Counted from the first letter of the stretch, positions 17,106 through 25,267 are shown. The stretch is DNA of 47,241 nt from an uncultured Anaerococcus sp. (GCA_943914475.1 CALUCE010000016.1:1-47241); one strand, 5' to 3'. A program made the numbers and translations. The notes: generated by a model not told the origin, from the sequence alone.

Positions 17106-17717
17106 TTATTTTAAAGATTCGCTGATTATTCTTTGGATATTTTCATCATTTTCCATAGTTTCCATGAAGATTTTGAGGTTTGGATAGTCTTCCCATGATT
17201 TTGGTGTAGACTTTAGCCACCTAGATAAGATATATACATAAGGATCGAGGACTGTCTTTTTATCCTTGTATACATGAGTTTTTCCTTCTAATTTTTTATC
17301 AAGTAGTGTAGCGGCCTTGTCAATTTTCTTGTAGGCAGCTTTTTTTACGTTTTCTATATCTTTTTCATCTGAACTTGCTGTGTAGTTTTCTGGTCCAAAC
17401 AAGGCTCCAAAAGTAGGGTGGTAGTCTGAACAAATAAAGGAAACCCATTCATTAAACAAGAACCTATCTTCAAGACTATCATCAGGACCCAAATCTTTGT
17501 CTGGATATTTTTCTGCAAGATAGGTAAGGATTGCCCCAGCTTGTGTTTTGATTTGTCCATCTCCGCTATCAAAGGAAGGTACAGCTCCAGCAGGATTTAT
17601 TTTCCTATATTCATCCGAACCTAGGACAATTTTCTCCACTTCAAAGTCTGCTCCTAGCCAGTCAAGTGCTATCCATACTGCTACAGCACATGTTCTTGGT
17701 GCATAGTATAATTTCAT
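17106..17717 (-). CDS. Glutathione S-transferase family protein
   Basis: The 203-residue protein has a thioredoxin-like N-terminal domain beginning MKLYYAPRTCAVAVWIALDWL. Cys10 sits in the catalytic position used by beta-class bacterial GSTs. NPAGAVPSFD gives the cis-proline loop, and KTQAGAILTYLAEKYP replaces the usual Q-S/A glutathione-binding turn. The C-terminal half is helical. It may conjugate or reduce electrophiles using a low-molecular-weight thiol; whether this anaerobe makes glutathione is not visible here. It lies downstream of the broken pirin gene on the same strand, with 58 bases between them. An AGGAGG-like site precedes the ATG. Confidence 0.85.
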   Translation of the reverse strand: MKLYYAPRTCAVAVWIALDWLGADFEVEKIVLGSDEYRKINPAGAVPSFDSGDGQIKTQAGAILTYLAEKYPDKDLGPDDSLEDRFLFNEWVSFICSDYHPTFGALFGPENYTASSDEKDIENVKKAAYKKIDKAATLLDKKLEGKTHVYKDKKTVLDPYVYILSRWLKSTPKSWEDYPNLKIFMETMENDENIQRIISESLK

Positions 17718-17775
17718 AGTATTTTCCTCCTTTTAAAAGAAATCGCGCTTTCTCCTACTAATATTATAAATACTT

Positions 17776-18611
17776 TTAATCGTTAAAGTCTAATTTTTCT
17801 CTGATGAAGTTACCGCTTCTTAGGTCCATATTTGCTTCCATTAGCTCTTTTTGAGTATTCATAACTATAGATCCTGCCCAGGCAACAGGCTCTTCAAGTT
17901 TTCTAGATTTCATATATAGGACTTGGGCTTTTTCTCCGGTATTTACAATTTCAAGCTCATCACCTTCTGTCAATTTTACAGCTGTTTTTTCTTCTATCTT
18001 TTCTCAGTTAATGGAGATTTCTCCTAGCAAGGTAAAGACCATAAGAGAATCATCCTTGTCCATATTAAGGGTAATCTTTGCATCTTTTTCAAGGTGAATA
18101 TCATAATAATCAAGTGGAAGATGGTCACCCTTAAAACCCTCGTAATCCTTATAACTACCTGCAAGTAGCCTAAGCATTTCACCATCTATTTCAATTTCTG
18201 GTATATCTTCACGGTGAATCTTATTATAGGTTGGATGGCTCATTTTTTCTTTTTGAGGGAGGTTAAGCCATAACTGAACTCCTAAAAGTCTATCAGCTTC
18301 TGGAACTTCTTCCTCGTGCAAAATTCCTGAACCAGCATTCATCCATTGAACTTCTCCATCAGAAATTTCATCTTCATTTCCTAGGGTATCCTTATGTTTC
18401 ATCCTGCACTTGTATAGATAGGATATAGTTTATGTGGATGCATAGGAAAACCAGCTATATATTCTTCAGGATTTGTGCTATCAAAGGAGTCAAGAATCAA
18501 AATTGGATCACATTCCTTAACTGTTTGGTTGCCCAAAACTCTTACTAAGCTGACGCCAGCTCCATCAACTGTCCTAAAACCCTTAACTTTTGTTTTAACT
18601 TCTCTTTTCAT
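17776..18611 (-). pseudogene. Pirin family gene, broken by a short deletion and a nonsense codon
   Basis: On the minus strand three pieces together make a near-full pirin (cupin-fold) protein. The first piece ends in GFPMHPHK, where the metal-binding HPH is kept. The second reads ISYLYKCRMKHKDTLGNE up to LLGEISIN. The third includes EKIEEKTAVKLTEGDELEI and VAWAGSIVMNT. Between the first and second pieces the codons for the expected Gly-Ile-Glu-Thr are missing and only two bases remain, a net loss of 10 bases that shifts the frame. Between the second and third the frame is continuous except for one TGA where a glycine (GGA) is usual. Two independent lesions, neither in a homopolymer, indicate a genuine pseudogene. 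Pirins may have quercetinase or regulatory roles. Confidence 0.85.
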
Positions 18612-18619
18612 TATCTTTC

Positions 18620-18680
18620 CTTATATAATGTATTTAGGTTGTTATAGGTTACCTCTAATAACCTAAATACATTATATAAG
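18620..18680. promoter_or_regulatory. Long inverted repeat between pirin remnant and rpiR
   Basis: A 21-bp perfect inverted repeat starts CTTATATAATGTATTTAGG at 18620 and is mirrored at 18660-18680. With one further G-U pair and three A-T/T-A pairs the arms reach 25 bp. The 11-base centre itself contains AGGTTACCT. Each arm holds a TATAAT and ends next to the ribosome site of one of the divergent genes (pirin remnant leftward, rpiR rightward). It may be an operator for the RpiR protein, or a hairpin formed in both leaders. No clear -35 boxes were found. Confidence 0.6.
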
Positions 18681-18689
18681 GAGTTTTTG

Positions 18690-19517
18690 ATGAATAAGCA
18701 TTATGAATCTATATTAACCTTCATAGAATCAAAGTATGAAGAGCTTACAGATGTAGAAAAGATAATAGCAAACTATTTTTATGATATAGATGATGATGAC
18801 ATCTCATCAAAAACTGTTGCTAATAAGTTGTTTGTCTCTGAAGCAGCCTTGACCCGATTTGCAAAAAAACTTGGTTTTTCAGGCTACAGAGAGTTTTCCT
18901 ACCAATTTAAAGAATCCGAAGAAAAAAGCTTCAATCAAGAAGGAGTTTTAAAGCAACCTGTGCTTGATACCTACCAAGAAATCCTATCAAAATCCTATTA
19001 CCTTTTTGATGATAGGAAGTTTACTAAGGTAGTAAAGCAAATTCTTGATAGAAAGAGGCTTTTTATATATGGAATGGGTTCATCAGGTCTTTTGGCAGAA
19101 GAGTTTGCTCAAAGAATTCAAAGGCTTGGTATAGATGCTGAGGCTGTACACGACTCCCACCAACTTCTCTTAAATCATGCTAGGGTTACGGAAGAAACCC
19201 TTGTTATGGGAATATCCTACAGTGGGAAAACCAAGGAAGTAATCAATGCTCTAAAGCACGCAAGAGAAAAGGGAGCCTATACTGTAATCCTATCTTCAGT
19301 GGATATGGAAGAGTTTAATGAGGATTTTGACCAAGTCCTCCTTATGGCCTTAAAGAAAAATCTTGAACTTTCAAATATCATCTCCCCACAACTACCTGGA
19401 ATGATTCTTTTGGATATTTTATATATGAAAATTGTTGAAAAGAAAAAGGAAACCCAAGAAATCTTTGAGAAAACAACAACAGACTTACTAGCGACAACTA
19501 GAAAGGATGAGAAATGA
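18690..19517 (+). CDS. MurR/RpiR family transcriptional regulator
   Basis: The 275-residue protein has an N-terminal RpiR helix-turn-helix (about residues 1-75, with KTVANKLFVSEAALTRFAKKLGFSGYREF) and a C-terminal SIS sugar-phosphate domain (about 120-250, with GMGSSGLLAEEFAQRIQRLG and GISYSGKTKEVINAL). Such proteins sense phosphorylated sugars. The adjacent, overlapping nanE suggests that the ligand is ManNAc-6-P or a related sialic-acid intermediate. I chose the ATG at 18690, which has AAGGAG six bases upstream; the TTG at 18687 is too close to that site. The large inverted repeat just upstream is a candidate binding site. Confidence 0.88.
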   Translation: MNKHYESILTFIESKYEELTDVEKIIANYFYDIDDDDISSKTVANKLFVSEAALTRFAKKLGFSGYREFSYQFKESEEKSFNQEGVLKQPVLDTYQEILSKSYYLFDDRKFTKVVKQILDRKRLFIYGMGSSGLLAEEFAQRIQRLGIDAEAVHDSHQLLLNHARVTEETLVMGISYSGKTKEVINALKHAREKGAYTVILSSVDMEEFNEDFDQVLLMALKKNLELSNIISPQLPGMILLDILYMKIVEKKKETQEIFEKTTTDLLATTRKDEK

Positions 19518-20206
19518 ATAAGTTAGAAAATATTGAAAACAAATTAATAGTATCTTGCCAAGCCTTGCCAGAAGAGCCCCTACATTCTTCCTTTATCATG
19601 GGGAGAATGGCCCTAGCAGCCAAAGAAGGCGGAGCAAGTGGTATCAGGGCAAACACTGTTGAAGATATAGAAGAAATTAGAAAAAATGTTGACCTCCCAA
19701 TTATAGGTATTATAAAAAAGGATTATGACAACAGCGATATTTATATAAGTCCAACCATGGATGAGATAAATAAGTTAGTTGAGGCAGGCGTTGAGATCAT
19801 AGCTACAGATGCGACAGATAGAAAAAGACCCAACCATAAAAACTTAAAAGAATTTTATGATGAGATAAGATCAAAATATCCTGATATAAAGTTAATGGCT
19901 GATTGTTCAACAGTAGAAGAAGCCCTTTATGCTTATAAGCTAGGCTTTGACTTTATAGGAACCACCCTTGTTGGCTATACACCACAAAGTAAGGATTTAA
20001 AAATTGCAGAGGATGATTTTAAAATCCTAAGAGATATAATAAAGAACACCAAACATAAGGTTATAGCAGAAGGAAACATAGATACCCCAGAAAAAGCCAA
20101 GAGAGTCTTGGAACTTGGAGCATATTCTGTGGTAGTAGGAGGAGCTATAACCAGACCTCAAAATATTACCAAAAAATTTGTGGCCAAGGTTGATGAGGTA
20201 GAATAA
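19514..20206 (+). CDS. nanE: N-acetylmannosamine-6-phosphate 2-epimerase
   Basis: The 230-residue TIM-barrel enzyme converts ManNAc-6-P to GlcNAc-6-P, a step in use of host sialic acid. Family landmarks include LIVSCQALPEEPLHS at the N terminus, GGASGIRANTVEDI, PIIGIIKKDY, ATDATDRKRP, LMADCSTVEEAL and the phosphate-binding end VIAEGNIDTPEKA and VVVGGAITRP. The catalytic lysine is probably in IGIIKKDY. The ATG overlaps the rpiR stop (ATGA), so regulator and enzyme form one unit. The product feeds NagA, encoded 1.4 kb further on. No nanA or nanK is in the window. Confidence 0.95.
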   Translation: MNKLENIENKLIVSCQALPEEPLHSSFIMGRMALAAKEGGASGIRANTVEDIEEIRKNVDLPIIGIIKKDYDNSDIYISPTMDEINKLVEAGVEIIATDATDRKRPNHKNLKEFYDEIRSKYPDIKLMADCSTVEEALYAYKLGFDFIGTTLVGYTPQSKDLKIAEDDFKILRDIIKNTKHKVIAEGNIDTPEKAKRVLELGAYSVVVGGAITRPQNITKKFVAKVDEVE

Positions 20207-20329
20207 ATTTATATCAGCAAATAAAATATTTTACAACAGCTAAAAATCCCTCTTGGATTATCTAAGTCTTTAGTTAAAGTCAATCTTCGTATATAATATT
20301 AGTAAAATAATAATAAGTGAGGAACAAGA

Positions 20330-20965
20330 ATGAAAAAAAGATTTGCAAGTTTTGTATTAGCTCTTGCTTTATTGGTTGCACCAGTAAGTGCCTTTGCAGC
20401 TGAAGAAGACAAGACAGATGTAGTAGAAATAAGTGTTGGAGAAACACTTAAGGATAAGGATATTGACTTAAGAAAAGAAATCGAAGAAGTCTTAGTAAGG
20501 ACCAAGGAAAAGCTTGCTACCTTCCAGTATCTAAAAGAAAAAATGCCTAACTCAGTAAAAAGATACAAGGATGTATTTGATAAGGCAGAAAAAGATGCTA
20601 TACGTGCTATAAAGGCAGCAGAAGAATTTTTATATGGTAAAAGTTCTGAAGAAAGTCCAGAAAAACCTTCAGATAAAGAAGAAAAACCTCAAAGTAAACC
20701 TCAAACAAAACCAGAGTCTAAACCAGACAAGAAGCCATCAAAACCTAGTGGAAACAAACCAGGAAATCCAAACTCAGAAGGATTTAAAGATCCTAAGTCT
20801 CCTGCCTACCTACAAGCCAACGGTAGAATAATAGCAAATAGAGACTCAGGTATCTACCATCTTCCAGGTGGCCAATCCTATAAAAAAGTATCTATAGAAA
20901 ATGCAGTTTTCTTTAAGACAGAAAAGGAAGCCCAAGCAGCAGGTTACAGAAGGGCAAAAAGATAG
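20330..20965 (+). CDS. Secreted Sunset-domain protein
   Basis: The 211-residue protein has a clear signal peptide (basic MKKR, hydrophobic core, cleavage expected after AFA near residue 23). A helical region (about 45-100) follows, then a Lys/Pro/Ser linker (about 105-150) of the type that spans cell wall. The C-terminal motif is GRIIANRDSGIYHLPGGQ, then VFFKTEKEAQAAGYRRAKR, which matches the small Sunset domain found at the ends of secreted Firmicutes proteins. The cysteines seen in related metal-binding Ada-like motifs are absent. No enzyme domain is visible. Upstream, a TATAAT at 20292-20297 may be its -10 box. It may be wall-associated; the function is unknown. Confidence 0.75.
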   Translation: MKKRFASFVLALALLVAPVSAFAAEEDKTDVVEISVGETLKDKDIDLRKEIEEVLVRTKEKLATFQYLKEKMPNSVKRYKDVFDKAEKDAIRAIKAAEEFLYGKSSEESPEKPSDKEEKPQSKPQTKPESKPDKKPSKPSGNKPGNPNSEGFKDPKSPAYLQANGRIIANRDSGIYHLPGGQSYKKVSIENAVFFKTEKEAQAAGYRRAKR

Positions 20966-21088
20966 ATTTATCAAGATAAGCCCTGGTCCTTGCTATTTTT
21001 ATAAGAGACTGGGTATAAAGCTTATTATAGAAGCAGTTAATTAGAAATGTTTAATATATTATAAAATATGCAAGGATAAGGAGAAGTT

Positions 21089-21571
21089 ATGGGTTTATTT
21101 GATAAATTTAAGAAAAATAAAAAAGAAGAAAAGCAAGCTGCGGAAGTATATGTACCAGCCAATGGTCAGGTCATAGCACTTGAAGATGTTAAGGACCCAG
21201 TATTTTCAAAGAAAATCATGGGTGATGGCTTTGCTGTAGTTCCAGAAGATGGAAAAATCATAGCTCCTATAGATGGAGAAGTAAGCTTCTTTGCAGAAAC
21301 AAAACACGGCCTAGGACTTAAGGGTCCAAATGGACTTGAAGTTTTAGTCCATATAGGTCTTGATACTGTTGAGCTAAAAGGTCAAGGTTTTGAAGCAAAG
21401 GTAGAAGAAGGAGATAAGGTTAAAAAAGGTGACCTCCTATGTGAGGTAGACCTAGACTTTATCAAGGAAAAAGGCTATGATCCAACCGTAATTTTAGTAA
21501 TTACCAACCTAGGTGAATATGAAAATATGGATATAGATATAGAAACTAGTCCAGTAATCAAAGTGAATTAG
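21089..21571 (+). CDS. crr: PTS glucose-type EIIA component
   Basis: The 160-residue soluble EIIA-Glc protein shows the family pattern: DPVFSKKIMGDGFAVVPEDGKIIAPIDGEV, ETKHGLGLKGPNGLEVLVHIGLDTVEL and GDLLCEVDLDFIKEKGYDP. His88 (VHIG) is the expected phosphorylated residue and His73 (TKHG) the neighbour. It receives phosphate from HPr and passes it to a glucose-family IIB/IIC. No IIB or IIC of that family is in the window, so it probably serves membrane components encoded elsewhere, perhaps for GlcNAc given the neighbouring nagA. An AAGGAGAAG site precedes the ATG. A terminator follows. Confidence 0.92.
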   Translation: MGLFDKFKKNKKEEKQAAEVYVPANGQVIALEDVKDPVFSKKIMGDGFAVVPEDGKIIAPIDGEVSFFAETKHGLGLKGPNGLEVLVHIGLDTVELKGQGFEAKVEEGDKVKKGDLLCEVDLDFIKEKGYDPTVILVITNLGEYENMDIDIETSPVIKVN

Positions 21572-21575
21572 AAGT

Positions 21576-21613
21576 AAAAATCCCTAAAGTCAGATTTTGG
21601 CTTGGGGATTTTT
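21576..21613 (+). terminator. Terminator after crr
   Basis: AAAAATCCC pairs with GGGATTTTT over a 20-base loop, starting 5 bases after the crr stop. It separates crr from nagA, 38 bases further on. Confidence 0.65.
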
Positions 21614-21651
21614 AATCCTTAAAGCTTAAGAAATCTTAGAAAGGAAGTAGT

Positions 21652-22776
21652 ATGTTTTATAAAGCAGATTATATAATCTTAGAAGATAAAGTTTTAGAAG
21701 ATTATTTTATGGAAGTAGAAGATGGAAAAATTAAAAGTTTTTCCAAAGAAGAACCGGAAGACTACGAATACTTGGAAGGTATCCTAGCACCAGGTTTGGT
21801 AGATACTCACATCCATGGTTACAAAAATAAGGATATAATGAATACTGAAAAAGGAGCCCTAAATGTAATATCTGAAGGACTTCTAGAGTGTGGAGTAACA
21901 AGCTTTTTACCAACAACCCTCACAGATTCCAAAGAAAGGCTAAACCAAGCAGTTAAGCTTGTTGGAGAAGAATACAAGGAAGTAAAAGGAGCCAAGGTAA
22001 GGGGAATTTTCCTAGAAGGACCTTTCTTTACAGAAAAATATAAGGGGGCTCAAAATGATTCTTACATGTCTGATCCTGACATAGAAAGCCTAAAAGAATG
22101 GAAAGAACTATCAGATGGCCTAGTAAATAAAATCGCCATAGCTCCAGAAAGAGATGGAGTTAGTGACTTTATCAAGAAAGCAAATGCTATGGGAGTTGCC
22201 GTGGCCCTAGGTCACTCAGATGCCTCCTACGAAGAAGCAGTTTCTGCAGTAGAAGATGGTGCCAATATTTTTGTTCATAACTACAATGGTATGAGCCCGC
22301 TTCACCACAGAAATCCAGGTATGGTAGGAGCAGCCATGAATACAGATGCCATATCAGAATTAATTTGTGATGGTCACCATGTGCACCCAGCTGCAGCAGA
22401 AATTTTAATGAATGTAAAAGGCAGAGACCATATAGCCTTAATTACAGACTGCATGATGGCAGGTGGTATGCCAGATGGAGACTACATGCTAGGTGAGTTT
22501 CCAGTAAAGGTAGAAGGGGGAACAGCAAGACTTAAAGACGGTGGATCTCTTGCAGGTTCTATCTTAAAATTAAAAGAAGCAGTAAAAAATGTATGCGATT
22601 GGGATATAGCATCAATCTTTGAAGCTATCCAAATGGCCTCCCTTGTACCAGCTAAATCTGTAGGTATAGACGATGTTTGTGGTAAGCTAAAAGTAGGCTA
22701 CGACGCAGACTTTATCCTCTTTGACCTTGACCTAAACTTAAAGAGAACCTACCTAAATGGGGAAAGAAGATTCTAA
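21652..22776 (+). CDS. nagA: N-acetylglucosamine-6-phosphate deacetylase
   Basis: The 374-residue enzyme removes acetate from GlcNAc-6-P (and in some bacteria GalNAc-6-P). It has the amidohydrolase metal motifs of NagA: HIH at residues 53-55, Glu122 in LEGPF, His188 in LGHSDA, His209 in VHNYNGMSPLHHR, and the catalytic Asp266 in LITDCMMAGG. GHHVHP at about 241-246 is also typical. GAAGGAAG-type purines precede the ATG. Its product feeds glycolysis, or, if it also takes GalNAc-6-P, AgaS. The position between nanE and the tagatose pathway fits a shared amino-sugar role. Confidence 0.95.
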   Translation: MFYKADYIILEDKVLEDYFMEVEDGKIKSFSKEEPEDYEYLEGILAPGLVDTHIHGYKNKDIMNTEKGALNVISEGLLECGVTSFLPTTLTDSKERLNQAVKLVGEEYKEVKGAKVRGIFLEGPFFTEKYKGAQNDSYMSDPDIESLKEWKELSDGLVNKIAIAPERDGVSDFIKKANAMGVAVALGHSDASYEEAVSAVEDGANIFVHNYNGMSPLHHRNPGMVGAAMNTDAISELICDGHHVHPAAAEILMNVKGRDHIALITDCMMAGGMPDGDYMLGEFPVKVEGGTARLKDGGSLAGSILKLKEAVKNVCDWDIASIFEAIQMASLVPAKSVGIDDVCGKLKVGYDADFILFDLDLNLKRTYLNGERRF

Positions 22777-22783
22777 AGAATTT

Positions 22784-22826
22784 AAAAAAGATTCCAAAAT
22801 CAATTAAGATTTGGAATCTTTTTTTT
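22784..22826. terminator. Bidirectional terminator between nagA and deoR
   Basis: An A-rich stem, AAAAAAGATTCCAAA pairing with TTTGGAATCTTTTTT (one bulged A), with T runs on both strands, sits between the convergent nagA and deoR genes. It can stop transcription from either side. Confidence 0.8.
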
Positions 22827-23574
22827 ATATCAATTTTGTAAATATTTCTATATCAGATACAGACCTATCGTCTATGGCTGAGTCTGAAATAACTGAGTTT
22901 ACTTCGTCTAGGTTATAAAAGGAGAAGAAATCTTCCCTGCCGACTTTTGTATGATCAGCCACTATATACCTTACTTGTGCATTGTCCAAGGCGATTTTTT
23001 GGATTTCTCCCTCATCCTCACTATAGGTAAAGACCTTATCACCATTTATGCCATTAACCCCTATAAAGGCTCTTTTAAACCTTAATTTTCTAACTGTACC
23101 TGTGGCAAAAGAACCTACAAAAGCTCCGGTGTTTGATCTAAAGGACCCTCCTATAAGGATAAGATTTTTGAAATGCTTATTATTTAGTCTGTTAAATAGG
23201 TAGAGAGAGTTGGTAACTATCTTACAGTTTTTATCTCCCAGATATTCACTAACAAGCTCAATAGTAGATCCAGGACCCAAAAACACAGTTTCATTTTCTT
23301 CTATAGTATCAACTATTTTTTTTGCTATCTCCTGCTTTTCTTTTATATTTTTCTTTATTTTTTCATTGTGAGAAAACTCCTTGGAAGAAAGTAGGTCTAC
23401 ACTTTTGGCTCCACCGTGAATTCTTTTTAGGATGCCCTGGTCTTCAAGCTCTTTTAAGTCTCGCCTTATGGTCATCTCAGTAACCCCAAGTTTGTCTTTT
23501 ATATCAGAGACTTGAATAATGTTGTTATTTTTTAGTTCATTTATAATAAAGAAATGCCTTTCTTCTTTTAGCAT
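22825..23574 (-). CDS. DeoR family repressor of the tagatose/galactose operon (LacR/AgaR-like)
   Basis: The 249-residue protein has an N-terminal DeoR helix-turn-helix (residues 1-57, with VTEMTIRRDLKELEDQGILKRIHGGAK) and a C-terminal sugar-phosphate sensing domain. The latter contains FLGPGSTIELVSEYLG, VTNSLYLFNRL, IGGSFR, GAFVGSFA and FIGVNGI. It is divergent from lacA across a 210-base gap that holds TTTGTTT repeats on both sides, typical of DeoR operators. By context it represses the lacAB-PTS-lacCD genes and probably itself, with a phosphorylated galactose or tagatose intermediate as inducer. The inducer is inferred, not seen. Confidence 0.9.
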   Translation of the reverse strand: MLKEERHFFIINELKNNNIIQVSDIKDKLGVTEMTIRRDLKELEDQGILKRIHGGAKSVDLLSSKEFSHNEKIKKNIKEKQEIAKKIVDTIEENETVFLGPGSTIELVSEYLGDKNCKIVTNSLYLFNRLNNKHFKNLILIGGSFRSNTGAFVGSFATGTVRKLRFKRAFIGVNGINGDKVFTYSEDEGEIQKIALDNAQVRYIVADHTKVGREDFFSFYNLDEVNSVISDSAIDDRSVSDIEIFTKLI

Positions 23575-23586
23575 AATTAACTCCTA

Positions 23587-23630
23587 TTTGTTTGTTTTGT
23601 TCGAATTTCCCAGAAAAATGTTTGTTTATG
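23587..23630. promoter_or_regulatory. TTTGTTT operator repeats near deoR
   Basis: TTTGTTTGTTTTGTT (23587-23601) and TGTTTGTTTATG (23619-23630) lie just upstream of the deoR start. They are the inverse of the AAACAAAC repeats at the lacA promoter, so this may be the autoregulatory half of a DeoR operator set that could loop the gap. Confidence 0.55.
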
Positions 23631-23703
23631 TATTTTTCTACTAAAGATTATATTATATTATTGAATAAATGACAAGAATTGTAAAAAAATACCTAGGAAA
23701 CTG

Positions 23704-23732
23704 TTGACAAAATAGTAAAAGAAGTATATTAT
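23704..23732 (+). promoter_or_regulatory. Sigma-70-type promoter of lacA operon
   Basis: TTGACA (23704-23709) and TATTAT (23727-23732) are separated by 17 bases. The expected start is about 23740, directly in front of the AAACAAAC operator repeats. Confidence 0.75.
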
Positions 23733-23745
23733 AAACATAAAAGAA

Positions 23746-23770
23746 AACAAACAAACAAATTAAAACAAAC
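23746..23770. promoter_or_regulatory. AAACAAAC operator repeats over the lacA start site
   Basis: Three to four copies of AAACAAAC/ACAAACAA run through the initial transcribed region right after the lacA -10 box and before the AGGAGGG ribosome site. The position fits repression by the divergent DeoR protein. Confidence 0.6.
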
Positions 23771-23784
23771 ACCAGGAGGGAAAA

Positions 23785-24219
23785 ATGAAAAATATCTATA
23801 TATCTTCTGACAAGGAAGCTACAGATTTTAAAGATTTCCTTATAGAAGAGATAGAAAAACTTGGTTTTTCATATAAAGACTTGACAGAAGAAGATTTTGA
23901 CTTTGTAGATTCTTCAAATGCAGTTTGTCAAAGCCTTTTAAATGATGATGATCCACAATCTATAGGCATTGTTCTTGATAGGTATGGGGCAGGATCCTAC
24001 ATGGCTTGCAACAAGCACAAAAATATTGTAGCAGCAAATGTATCAGATGAAAGATCCGCTCTAATGACCAAAAGACATAATGGCGCTAGAATCCTAGTTA
24101 TGGGATCTGGTATTGTGGGCAAAGATTTGGCAAGAACTTGCCTAGAGAACTTTTTATCTTATGAATACGATGGTGGCCGTCACCAAATCCGTATTGATAT
24201 GCTAAATAAGATGATGTAG
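23785..24219 (+). CDS. lacA: Galactose-6-phosphate isomerase subunit LacA
   Basis: The 144-residue protein is an RpiB-fold subunit that, with LacB, isomerises galactose-6-P to tagatose-6-P. LacA-like features are the short length, the phrase IGIVLDRYGAGSYMACNKHKNIVAANVSDERSALMTKRHNGARI, and the ending GGRHQIRIDMLNKMM. The subunit has diverged around the active site that LacB retains, as is usual for the pair. CAGGAGGG precedes the ATG. It opens an operon with lacB and a PTS permease under the DeoR-controlled promoter. Confidence 0.93.
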   Translation: MKNIYISSDKEATDFKDFLIEEIEKLGFSYKDLTEEDFDFVDSSNAVCQSLLNDDDPQSIGIVLDRYGAGSYMACNKHKNIVAANVSDERSALMTKRHNGARILVMGSGIVGKDLARTCLENFLSYEYDGGRHQIRIDMLNKMM

Positions 24220-24227
24220 GAGGTTTT

Positions 24228-24749
24228 ATGAAAATAGCTTTAGGTTGTGACCACATAGTCACAGATTATAAGATGCAAATTTCAGACCACTTAAAAGCTA
24301 AGGGTCATGAAGTTATAGATGTAGGAACATACGATCATACCAGAACCCACTATCCAATCTTTGGCAAGAAAGTTGGAGAACTAGTAGCAAATGGCAAGGC
24401 TGATTTGGGTGTTGTTCTTTGTGGAACAGGCGTTGGTATAAGTGTAGCAGTAAACAAATCTTTTGGAACAAGATGTGCCTTGGTTAGAGATACCACCACA
24501 GCTAAGTATGCCAAAGAAAAATTAAATGCCAATGTAATAGCCATAGGTGGAGTTATAGTTGGAAGAGATTTAGGTTTTGAGATTATAGATACATTCTTAG
24601 AAGCAGAATATCAAAAGAATGAAGAAAACGATAAACTTATTGAAAAAATCATGGCTATCGAAGAAAACTACAAGGATGAACAAACTGGAGACGAACACTT
24701 CTTTGATGAATTTTTAGAAAAGTGGGATAAGGGAGAATACCACGACTAA
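24228..24749 (+). CDS. lacB: Galactose-6-phosphate isomerase subunit LacB
   Basis: The 173-residue protein keeps the RpiB active-site landmarks MKIALGCDHIVTDYK, VIDVGTYDHTRTHYP and LGVVLCGTGVGISVAVNKSFG (the catalytic cysteine is in CGTGVG), and is the usual LacB length. It works with LacA on galactose-6-P. It starts 8 bases after lacA with TAGGAGG upstream. Both subunits are present and intact, which argues for a working tagatose-6-P route fed by phosphorylated galactose. Confidence 0.95.
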   Translation: MKIALGCDHIVTDYKMQISDHLKAKGHEVIDVGTYDHTRTHYPIFGKKVGELVANGKADLGVVLCGTGVGISVAVNKSFGTRCALVRDTTTAKYAKEKLNANVIAIGGVIVGRDLGFEIIDTFLEAEYQKNEENDKLIEKIMAIEENYKDEQTGDEHFFDEFLEKWDKGEYHD

Positions 24750-24784
24750 AAGTTAGTTTCTAGTAATTAGTATAGGTGAAGATA

Positions 24785-25267
24785 TTGAAAGATTTAATAG
24801 ATAAAAAATATATTTTTGTTTCAGAAGCAAAAAATAAGGAAGAAGTCTTTGAAGAGGTGTACAAAACCCTCTACAAAGATGGCTTGGTCACAAAAGAATT
24901 TCTAGATATGGTTAAAGAAAGAGAAGAAAATTATCCTACTGGTATGGATATGTCTGTTGTAGATGGTATCGATTACAATATTGCCATTCCTCATACAGAA
25001 TCCTATGCAGTTAAGACCAGTAAGGTAATACCAATCCAACTAAAAGAGGAAATTTCTTTTAATAATATGATTGAACCAGACCAAGAATTAAAGGTAAAAT
25101 TCCTTTTTCTTATCTTAAATGATGGAACAGACGAGCAAACAGACATCTTGGCTAAGATTATGGATTTTGTCACAAAGACAGAAGATATAAATGATCTGTT
25201 TGAAATTTATGACAGGGATAAAATTTATTCATTTATAAAAAATAATTTTGAAAAGGAGGGAATATAA
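24785..25267 (+). CDS. PTS EIIA component, galactitol/fructose type
   Basis: The protein of about 160 residues has the fructose/mannitol-type EIIA fold. EREENYPTGMDM leads to the phosphorylation site NIAIPHTES (His70, counted from the TTG start). It hands phosphate to the IIB encoded next. I prefer the TTG at 24785, because AGGTGAAG then serves as ribosome site. A GTG at 24776 would give three extra residues but has no site of its own. With IIB and IIC it forms a galactitol-family permease. Beside lacABCD such permeases import galactose in streptococci, so galactose is the likely substrate here. Confidence 0.88.
   Translation: MKDLIDKKYIFVSEAKNKEEVFEEVYKTLYKDGLVTKEFLDMVKEREENYPTGMDMSVVDGIDYNIAIPHTESYAVKTSKVIPIQLKEEISFNNMIEPDQELKVKFLFLILNDGTDEQTDILAKIMDFVTKTEDINDLFEIYDRDKIYSFIKNNFEKEGI

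Noticed and set aside
18004..18006. TGA in place of glycine in the pirin gene as a sign of UGA recoding to glycine
   Set aside because: TGA ends several intact genes here (for example ntpE, ntpK's neighbours lacking any readthrough, and the 11983 gene) and the same pirin gene also has a frameshift, so a nonsense mutation is the simple reading.
23587..23770. TTTGTTT/AAACAAAC repeats as a CRISPR-like or microsatellite array
   Set aside because: The units are short, have no spacers, and lie exactly at promoters next to a DeoR gene, so operator sites explain them better.
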